A DNA stretch of 16,754 nucleotides from G039029935 sp039029935 (lineage in GTDB: Bacteria; Chloroflexota; Anaerolineae; Caldilineales; Caldilineaceae), in assembly GCA_039029935.1 (NCBI GenBank), contig JBCCFC010000115.1:1-16754 (forward strand), read 5' to 3'. Below the pieces are notes generated by a model that ran no database searches, had not been told where the DNA came from, and worked only from the letters and a program-made list of their open reading frames with translations. Position 1 is the stretch's first letter. The number at the start of each line of letters is the position of its first letter. Below, piece by piece: positions 1 to 5,925 of the stretch. The translations under genes and the position numbers were made by a program.

Positions 1-33
1 AGAAACCGAGTTTTTTGAAAAAACTCGGTTTCT
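1..33. repeat. Perfect 33-nt palindrome (possible bidirectional terminator)
   Basis: Two 16-nt arms, AGAAACCGAGTTTTTT and its exact reverse complement, flank a single central G. Read on either strand the stem contains an A run and a T run, so the transcript could fold into a GC-centred hairpin with U-rich sequence on the 3' side. It lies about 170 bp beyond the stop codon of the minus-strand NB-ARC gene and at the left window edge, so it could end transcription from one or both sides. It may equally be one copy of a dispersed palindromic repeat. The palindrome is directly visible; the role is inferred. Confidence 0.75.
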
Positions 34-38
34 CTATA

Positions 39-66
39 CCTCAATATATCGCTGCCTCAATATATC
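39..66. repeat. 12-bp direct repeat, two copies
   Basis: CCTCAATATATC occurs at 39-50 and again at 55-66, separated by GCTG. It sits just beside the palindrome at 1-33. No function can be assigned; it may be an edge duplication of a repeat element. Confidence 0.6.
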
Positions 67-159
67 ACCAACCAGTCCAAATCAACAGTTTTGATGAGGT
101 GAAAGCGTGATCAACCATTCAATAGAATTTCATGAGATTGACAAGATTTACAGCAACCC

Positions 160-228
160 GTAGGTCATCGCTACCAGCGTGACATCTTCGGTGTAGCCAA
201 GAGTATCACACTGGTAGCGGTGACCTAC
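160..228. repeat. Long imperfect inverted repeat overlapping the NB-ARC stop codon
   Basis: GTAGGTCATCGCTACCAG (160-177) pairs with CTGGTAGCGGTGACCTAC (211-228) with one mismatch. The pairing continues inward to about 182/206 with one more mismatch, leaving a loop of about 22 nt. The right arm contains the stop codon and the last codons of the minus-strand gene, so the final residues (about CRSPLPV) are encoded by the repeat. There is no T run after the stem, so it resembles a dispersed repeat more than an intrinsic terminator. Confidence 0.65.
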
Positions 229-1543
229 ATATATAGCCGTCTCGCTGCATAACGAAATAGTCATAAACCAATGGATGTAAACGATAGTGTGTATCACGAG
301 TCTCAAGCAGACAATGATGATACAACGTCATCAACTGTATGCGCGTCGCCTCTTGGGACAATCCTGATAGATGGCCTGCGGTGTCTATTGTAAACCAACC
401 ACGTCCATGCTCAAGCAGCGAATCGATAAACTGACGGGTTTCCTGCTGCAACAATGCACAACCTGCGTGTAGTAAAGGTATGAGTTGGTCGGAACCACGC
501 GCCAACGTAGACAATCGTGTCGTTGGCTCTTGCAGCATCTCTATAAAGCAATGGACTGTCAGAATCGAACAGTGCCGAATCTGATTGGCGGCAATGCGAA
601 TGGCCGCTGGGTGATGCCCCAATAAGTCCGCCAAGTCGCGATAAGCCTTCCGCGCCGATGTAACAACGCTATCGCCAACGATTTGCTTAAAAAGGTCCAA
701 GCTCTCTTTGGACAAAAAAGGTGATAAGAAGAAACGCTCACCACTATCTGCAATTGACAAATCACGGCGATGTGATGTCATCAAAACCAAAGAGTTGTCT
801 GTGGGTGGCATGAGATTGCGGACTTCATCTTCGCTCTGCACACCATCCAAGACCATTAGCACACGTTTAGTGGCTAGAATCGTGCGTACTCGACTACTCA
901 ACACAGACACATCCGCTTCGTGATAGAGGTCTACGCCATATGACCACGCGATATGATGAAGTACGGATTTGGGGTTGGATTTGCCCAGTTCTATCCACAG
1001 AACACCATCCACAAAATAGGGTCGCAACCGATGGCATAGTTGTGTTGCCAATGTGGTTTTCCCCACACCGGGCATCCCCTCAATACAGATAATGGGTGGG
1101 CAATCTTCCGATAGAATTCGTTTTTGTAGTTTCTTGACACGATCCGTATGGTCAATGTAATAAGGCAATGTGGATAACGCTTGGAATGGTGCTTTCGACT
1201 GATTCTGTTTGCCTAACATCCTCTGCTCGACGATCAACAGCAGGTCTTGACTATCTGAGTCTGTATGCTGTTGTTTCAACTCAATAAAGATTGGATACTG
1301 CGCCGCCTGCAATAGACGATCCATCTCATCTAACGATAGTGCCATCGCTGTTGCGACTTTGACAACCCCTTGCCACCCCCTGGGGCGTTTGACCTCCTTC
1401 TTGGCCCAACGGTCGATGGTGGTGTGTGGAATCAATGATGTTTCACCAAAAAGAATGGCAGTTTGTTTGGACAATTTACGTGCCGGGTAGGACTCTCGTT
1501 CCATAAATGACGACAATATCCCGGAGAATGAATTCTGTGACAT
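206..1543 (-). CDS. XRE-type HTH / NB-ARC STAND NTPase lacking a C-terminal sensor
   Basis: This 445-residue protein is probably an ATP-dependent signalling switch. Residues about 5-80 form an XRE-like helix-turn-helix region (IPHTTIDRWAKKE at 38-50, then a helix typical of the XRE-NB-ARC family). An NB-ARC module follows: Walker A GMPGVGKTT at 156-164, Walker B VLMVLD at 228-233, an RNBS-B-like LVLMTSHRRDL at 252-262, a degenerate GLPL motif (LGHHPAAIRIAA, 308-319) and a winged-helix HPLVYDYF at 423-430. Family members usually carry TPR, WD40 or similar repeats after this point; here the protein stops about 15 residues later, inside an inverted repeat, so it is either a minimal form or truncated. 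The start at 1543 is chosen because GAAGGAG lies 8 nt upstream, whereas an in-frame ATG at 1609 has no ribosome binding site and overlaps a likely -10 box. It is transcribed divergently from the propeller gene. Whether it acts in regulation, defence or cell death cannot be told from sequence. Confidence 0.85.
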   Translation of the reverse strand: MSQNSFSGILSSFMERESYPARKLSKQTAILFGETSLIPHTTIDRWAKKEVKRPRGWQGVVKVATAMALSLDEMDRLLQAAQYPIFIELKQQHTDSDSQDLLLIVEQRMLGKQNQSKAPFQALSTLPYYIDHTDRVKKLQKRILSEDCPPIICIEGMPGVGKTTLATQLCHRLRPYFVDGVLWIELGKSNPKSVLHHIAWSYGVDLYHEADVSVLSSRVRTILATKRVLMVLDGVQSEDEVRNLMPPTDNSLVLMTSHRRDLSIADSGERFFLSPFLSKESLDLFKQIVGDSVVTSARKAYRDLADLLGHHPAAIRIAANQIRHCSILTVHCFIEMLQEPTTRLSTLARGSDQLIPLLHAGCALLQQETRQFIDSLLEHGRGWFTIDTAGHLSGLSQEATRIQLMTLYHHCLLETRDTHYRLHPLVYDYFVMQRDGYICRSPLPV

Positions 1544-1550
1544 TTGATTT

Positions 1551-1558
1551 GCTCCTTC
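1551..1558 (-). promoter_or_regulatory. Ribosome binding site that fixes the NB-ARC start
   Basis: On the minus strand GAAGGAGC ends 7-8 nt before ATG at 1543. It is the only good Shine-Dalgarno sequence near the 5' end of this frame and favours the 445-residue product over a form 22 residues longer. Confidence 0.7.
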
Positions 1559-1599
1559 TGTTGTGAACACAGGTTTTAAACTCAATACAACCGATTTTG

Positions 1600-1608
1600 A
1601 TTGTATCA
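1600..1608 (-). promoter_or_regulatory. Candidate extended -10 promoter for the NB-ARC gene
   Basis: On the minus strand TGATACAAT fits an extended -10 (TG, one base, TACAAT). The -35 position holds only a T-rich sequence, as is common with extended -10 promoters. Transcription would begin near 1593, leaving a leader of about 50 nt before ATG 1543 and placing the alternative ATG at 1609 outside the transcript. Inference from motif match only. Confidence 0.35.
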
Positions 1609-1609
1609 T

Positions 1610-2004
1610 GACTGGGTAGGAAAAAATGCTCGCAAACCTCTCAGCTTTCTCCCAAAAGCATCACAGTTTGCTTCATTTTATCTTGTGGAGGCAGCAGAAC
1701 CAAACGGGTCTATCTAGTGCCTCTCTTCTTCTAATGCCATGTCCGCATATTTTTGTGCAAAAACAAAAAATAAGATGAATATTTTAACACTTTTCTTCGC
1801 TATGTCAGTCAACCGTAAGCGGTGCAAAAGCGGTACACAATTGCCCTATTATTCTACGCCAAAAGTCGTTACACTATCTTCTGTATAGAACATGTGCTTT
1901 TGATACCGAAAGTATATATAGCCCGATGACGTGTTACCTCGCATGGGTGAGCAATTCACCTGTACTAAGTCTCAAAACGTCATCCCAGTTAACATTTTCC
2001 TGAT
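1610..2004. other. Non-coding spacer, AT-rich
   Basis: No open frame with coding character was seen on either strand. The only local structure noted is a small hairpin, GGTGA (1946-1950) and TCACC (1956-1960) with a 5-nt loop. The promoter of the rightward propeller gene should lie here or in the repeats to the right, but no convincing -35/-10 pair was found; an AT-rich TATATATA stretch at 1913-1920 lacks a partner at the right distance. Confidence 0.5.
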
Positions 2005-2200
2005 AGATGCCCATCAGTGGTGAATCGCCGGTGAATCGCCACTAGCGATGAACGTTTTTCGGGCTGTCGCTCGATGCTCAGGTAGGCAACCTGAGATACG
2101 TTTAGGACAGATGTCCATCAGTGATGAATCGCCACGGACGATGAAGTTTTTCGGGTTGCCACCCGATGCTCAGGTAGACAACCTGAGATACGTTTAGGGC
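2005..2200 (+). repeat. Tandem pair of ~100-bp hairpin-rich leader repeats
   Basis: Copy 1 (2005-2108) and copy 2 (2109-2200) start with AGATG(C/T)CCATCAGTG and end with ATACGTTTAGG(A/G)C. Copy 1 carries an extra 11-bp tandem duplication (GGTGAATCGCC at 2019-2029 and 2030-2040) and one extra base. Each copy contains a stem-loop CTCAGGT/ACCTGAG (2077-2095 and 2169-2187); copy 2 has CGGGT-TGCC-ACCCG at 2152-2165 and copy 1 a wobble version of it. The block ends 25 bp before ATG 2226, so it probably forms much of the 5' leader. The stem-loops belong to the same family as the repeats at 5610-5752. Confidence 0.75.
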
Positions 2201-2210
2201 AGATACATTG

Positions 2211-2218
2211 AGGAGGGG
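2211..2218 (+). promoter_or_regulatory. Strong ribosome binding site of the propeller gene
   Basis: AGGAGGGG ends about 7 nt before ATG 2226. The open frame extends upstream to a TTG at 2208, but that codon lies at the ribosome binding site itself, so ATG 2226 is the credible start. Confidence 0.8.
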
Positions 2219-2225
2219 AACGGAC

Positions 2226-5200
2226 ATGCAAAACAGTATAACAAGTAAGATCGTATCAATGTGGCAGTACCTTTGGCCACCACACGCAAAGACAGTGGCT
2301 ACACGTGGGTGCATGATGATGTGTAGCCTCATGATGTTGTTGATGGCATTCACGGGTGTGGCCTCGGCCCAAGAGAATTTTGTCAATAACGGACAAACAA
2401 TAGCGAAAAATGGTGCAGTGAATGATGCGGCGACGTATGATTACTTTGGTCGAGCCGTTGCCATCAGCGGCAACATCAAAGTGGTTGGTGCACCTGGTGA
2501 TGATAATTTTTCATCACCTACCTCTACCCATGATTTTGGCGTAGTCTATGTCTACCAACAACATAGCCATAGCATTGGCACATGGGATTCCATGGCAAAG
2601 CTGACAGCCTCAGATGGTGGTCCTTATCAACGCTTTGGCCATTATGTAGATATTTATGGCGATACCATTGTCGCCAGTGAAGAATGGGGCGGTAATGCCT
2701 ATGTGTTCAAGCACGTGGGTGGTGGTCATTGGCAAGAGGTTGCCAAAATTCGAGGACAAAGTGTTGCGATTGATGGTGATATCATTGTCACTGGTCAACC
2801 TTATGAAAATGGTACAGGTGCTGCATATGTGTATGCACGCAATTATGGTGGTGCTGACCAGTGGGGGCAGATAGCGACGCTGACAGCCAGCGATGCTGTT
2901 ATGGGAGATTGGGACGAATTTGGGAAAGCCGTCGATATCAGTGGCGATACCATTGTTGTGGGCGCACACTATGATGACCCCAACGGCTCCAATTCTGGGT
3001 CAGCCTATGTCTTTGAGCGTCACTACGGTGGTACAAATCAGTGGGGAGAAGTCGCCAAATTAGTTGCAATATATGGTGGTTCAAACCGCTATTTTGGCCG
3101 TGATGTTGCCATTAGTCATGACACAATTGTCATTGGAGAGGGCAACTGTTGCTATGCCAATCTCTTTGAACGCCATCAGGGCGGTGCAAATGCTTGGGGT
3201 TCCACGAACTATTTACCTTACTTTCAATCATCCAATCATGCTGCGGTTGCGATTGATGGCGATACGCTTGTGTTGGGTCAAAAGAATCAAACGAATTATC
3301 AGCATGGATTTTGGACAGATCGGGGTGGTGTTGATATCTATGCTCGCTATGTTCAAAGCGCAACCATTACAGGGACATCATCGATTACCGGTTGGACGCT
3401 GATTGATTCATTTGGCTACGGAAATGCAGATGACGAATTTGGCTATGCGGTAGATTTGTCTGATGGCAAAGTTGTTGTAGGTGCACACTACAATGATGAT
3501 TTTGGCTCTCATGCAGGGGCAGCATATGCTTTTTCAGTACCTGGTCTTTCTATCCAAAACCAAGCCATCTCTGACCCAGCCAACAACAATCACGAAATTT
3601 CTGTGCCAGTCATTTATCAACGTAACGCACAGACAACAACAATCTCGTCCTTGGGGTTCTCTCTGGATTATGACGAGAATTGTCTCACATTGCTATCCGA
3701 TGAGAATGAACTTATCGCCACCATGCCAACAGGCTTTTCAAACAGCATCGTGGTATACCCGCTCAATCCAGAGGCGGAAGTTTCGGCTGCGATTTGGGAC
3801 CAATCCAATTCAACGCCAAGTGCTATCTCTGACGGCTCGGTTATGACCATGCGCTTTTATGTCAATAGTTGGTGTCGCAACGCCGACCAGTTGGTGGACA
3901 TCAAATTTGCCAACGCACCAATCGCCTCATTTGGCGACCAAGCAGCGGTCGAGGTGTTTGGCACCACCGCTGGCGCGCAGATTCGCCTCTTGTATTCGGG
4001 ACCGCCTACGGATATTCTGCTGGATAACGGCTATATTGAAGAGGCACAATCGGTTGGTACACCCATTGGGAATCTGACAACCGTGGACCCTAATCTGGGT
4101 GACGTACATACCTATTCAATTGTGGGCGGTGATGTTGGTGCCTTTACCATTCAAGGATACACGCTGACATCCAACATTGTCTTTGACTACGATCTCAAAA
4201 ATAGCTATGCCATCTCGGTGATGACCACCGACCCTACGGGCTATACCTTTACCAAACAGTTGCCGATTACGGTGACAGCCCCACCCCGCTTGAGCATTCG
4301 TGATGTGTCCTATATTTCGAGCAGTGTGACAACCGTTGTCTCCTACACACACAGCGTTGCCTTGGAGGTCTTCTTTGAGCCACGTAGTAATATCGTGACA
4401 GACTTGGATTTCTCGTTGGGATTTGATTCCAATTTCCTGAGTTCCCCACTCATCTACGATTTGCCAACGGCTCCCTATAGTTATACGGTATCCGTTGCCA
4501 ATAACTTCTCGAACTCAGTGGGCATGGACCGTGCGGTCGGTATTGAGATTTCTGGCTCCATCACCAATCCGCTGACGACAGGGGTCGTTGCAACGCTCGT
4601 CTTCACGGCAAATGAACCATATAGCGATGTCAATACCTTGCTAACGACCATCGGCTTCGTCAATGAGCCTGTTTCGACAACGCTATCGACGTTTGCACGG
4701 ACGATCAGCGGGACATTGGTGCCAACACAAACCATACCGATTTCCAGCAACAAGGATATCTACGTCATCCCAAACAGCCGCAAGGGGGACTGTAATTTGG
4801 ATGGATTGGTGGCGACATCCGATTTGACGGGTATCACGTTAGAATTCTTTGACAATGATTATGAATTCTGGTTGAATGCCTTTGACATTATTCCGTTTCG
4901 GGGTAGCCCTGCCGGATGTGATGCCAACCGCGATACCATCATTGGCCTAGCTGACTATCTTGACACAGTACTCATTTACTTTGAATGGCTACCGGGATTG
5001 GCTGCTGCATCAACAAGTACAGGACAGCCATCAAGTCAAGATGCGGCAAGTCTCTCCTTGATTCAAGTTGAAGACGCTGATGAAGCTGATGCAGAGGTCT
5101 TTACCGCACAAGTGCAGGTCAATGCACCGGGACATAGCGTGACCGCCGCTGGTTTTGTCTTGGAACTTGATCAGGATGCCTTTGCCTTTGATGACACGGA

Positions 5201-5504
5201 TGCCGATGGCGATGGTCTTCCCGATAATGTCCAGTTCCATGTACCCGACTCAATGGTGTCCGTTGCCATCTACGACAGCAACAAACATACCATCAATGTT
5301 GCCATGTATGGTATCTCGACGCCATTGCCCATGATTGCGGATGGCCCAATTGTGACTGTGCAGTTGACGGCCAGCGGGGGCGATGCCAGCATAGAAGACA
5401 TTCAATTGACCAAAGGGTCGCTGAGTGATGCAGATGCACAGGAGATTGTTATCGGTGATCCAGTAGAGGGGGTTCAAGTTTACCTGCCGATGTTGTTCAA
5501 GTAA
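2226..5504 (+). CDS. Secreted FG-GAP propeller / cohesin / cadherin / dockerin surface protein
   Basis: This 1092-residue protein is exported. A signal peptide has a hydrophobic core at about 29-45 and a likely cut after ASA48. Seven FG-GAP-like blades follow (near 71, 134, 177, 227, 287, 337 and 402; for example EFGKAVDISGDTIVVGAHYD), consistent with a complete seven-bladed beta-propeller. Then come a cohesin-like domain (about 440-590, Cys486 and Cys550), a cadherin-like domain (592-686), a second cohesin-like domain (688-835), a dockerin-like module with two calcium loops (D855, N857, D859, D866 and D899, N901, D903, D910; about 848-920) and a third cohesin-like domain (940-1085). The chain ends VYLPMLFK. 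There is no LPXTG or catalytic domain, so it is probably an adhesin or structural protein held together by calcium-dependent contacts. Domain names are by eye; propeller and dockerin are clearest, cohesin domains 2 and 3 least certain. The gene is followed by its own terminator. Confidence 0.87.
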   Translation: MQNSITSKIVSMWQYLWPPHAKTVATRGCMMMCSLMMLLMAFTGVASAQENFVNNGQTIAKNGAVNDAATYDYFGRAVAISGNIKVVGAPGDDNFSSPTSTHDFGVVYVYQQHSHSIGTWDSMAKLTASDGGPYQRFGHYVDIYGDTIVASEEWGGNAYVFKHVGGGHWQEVAKIRGQSVAIDGDIIVTGQPYENGTGAAYVYARNYGGADQWGQIATLTASDAVMGDWDEFGKAVDISGDTIVVGAHYDDPNGSNSGSAYVFERHYGGTNQWGEVAKLVAIYGGSNRYFGRDVAISHDTIVIGEGNCCYANLFERHQGGANAWGSTNYLPYFQSSNHAAVAIDGDTLVLGQKNQTNYQHGFWTDRGGVDIYARYVQSATITGTSSITGWTLIDSFGYGNADDEFGYAVDLSDGKVVVGAHYNDDFGSHAGAAYAFSVPGLSIQNQAISDPANNNHEISVPVIYQRNAQTTTISSLGFSLDYDENCLTLLSDENELIATMPTGFSNSIVVYPLNPEAEVSAAIWDQSNSTPSAISDGSVMTMRFYVNSWCRNADQLVDIKFANAPIASFGDQAAVEVFGTTAGAQIRLLYSGPPTDILLDNGYIEEAQSVGTPIGNLTTVDPNLGDVHTYSIVGGDVGAFTIQGYTLTSNIVFDYDLKNSYAISVMTTDPTGYTFTKQLPITVTAPPRLSIRDVSYISSSVTTVVSYTHSVALEVFFEPRSNIVTDLDFSLGFDSNFLSSPLIYDLPTAPYSYTVSVANNFSNSVGMDRAVGIEISGSITNPLTTGVVATLVFTANEPYSDVNTLLTTIGFVNEPVSTTLSTFARTISGTLVPTQTIPISSNKDIYVIPNSRKGDCNLDGLVATSDLTGITLEFFDNDYEFWLNAFDIIPFRGSPAGCDANRDTIIGLADYLDTVLIYFEWLPGLAAASTSTGQPSSQDAASLSLIQVEDADEADAEVFTAQVQVNAPGHSVTAAGFVLELDQDAFAFDDTDADGDGLPDNVQFHVPDSMVSVAIYDSNKHTINVAMYGISTPLPMIADGPIVTVQLTASGGDASIEDIQLTKGSLSDADAQEIVIGDPVEGVQVYLPMLFK

Positions 5505-5550
5505 ACGTCTTGCCCGACACCTCCGGTCAGTTTAAGGTCGTATAGATAGG

Positions 5551-5587
5551 AAAAGGAATCGGGCTAAACAGTTCGGTTCCTTTTTTT
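5551..5587 (+). terminator. Intrinsic terminator after the propeller gene
   Basis: AAAAGGAATCGGGCT (5551-5565) pairs with AGTTCGGTTCCTTTT (5570-5584) through 15 positions, three of them G-U wobbles, around the loop AAAC, and the T run continues to 5587. It lies 46 bp after the stop codon and should separate this transcript from the next rightward gene. Confidence 0.85.
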
Positions 5588-5609
5588 GTTGATTAGAAAG
5601 TATAAGTTA

Positions 5610-5752
5610 GTACCACAGATTGGTTATCTGTGACGCAGGTAGCCAACCTGCGATACAGTATCACAGATTGATTATCTGTGGCGCAGGTAGCCAACCTGCG
5701 ATACTGTATCACAGATTGATTATCTGTGACGCAGGTAGCCTACCTGCGATAC
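5610..5752. repeat. Three tandem 48-bp double-hairpin repeats
   Basis: Units at 5610-5656, 5658-5704 and 5706-5752 are each 47 bp plus 1 bp spacer. Each unit begins GTATC (GTACC in unit 1) and ends GATAC. Each holds two stem-loops, CACAGATTGATTATCTGTG and CGCAGGTAGCCAACCTGCG, one base apart. The second hairpin read on the opposite strand matches the first at 13 of 19 positions, and all six differences are transitions; those in the stem are paired. Unit 3 has a T that lengthens the second stem by one pair. This is a BIME-like arrangement of two inverted hairpins. No transposase of the REP-associated type is in the window. Confidence 0.9.
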
Positions 5753-5767
5753 CGTCCTTTGTTCTCA

Positions 5768-5791
5768 GAGCCTGAATATTCAAACAGGCTC
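5768..5791. repeat. Hairpin GAGCCTG/CAGGCTC with a partly duplicated arm
   Basis: GAGCCTG (5768-5774) and CAGGCTC (5785-5791) form a perfect 7-bp stem with a 10-nt loop. The loop and right arm (AATATTCAAACAGGCTC, 5775-5791) recur at 5870-5886 with one mismatch, 39 bp before the downstream start codon. The hairpin lacks a T run. The rest of 5753-5925 holds no other feature I can name; a promoter for the next gene should be here but no clear hexamer pair was found. Confidence 0.55.
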
Positions 5792-5925
5792 ACCCGCTAC
5801 TCTACCCCTGTAGCCGTCAATAAAAAGGTATGTCGGTCCATATAGACTACCAGAGTGAGCGAGTCAAATAATATTCAAACACGCTCTCAACATTGCTGGT
5901 CAAGGTACACAACAAGGTTCGCACA

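Noticed and set aside
1544..1609. Longer N-terminus of the NB-ARC protein from ATG 1609
   Set aside because: No ribosome binding site, and the ATG overlaps a candidate extended -10 box; the ATG at 1543 has a good site.
2208..2225. Upstream TTG start for the propeller gene
   Set aside because: The TTG lies at the Shine-Dalgarno sequence itself; ATG 2226 has ideal spacing and gives a clean signal peptide.
2005..2225. Riboswitch or T-box in the leader
   Set aside because: The structured leader consists of two tandem repeat copies and matches no riboswitch core I recognise; the repeat explanation is simpler.
5610..5752. Possible CRISPR array
   Set aside because: The 48-bp units abut with a single base between them and are nearly identical along their whole length; there are no unique spacers and no cas genes.
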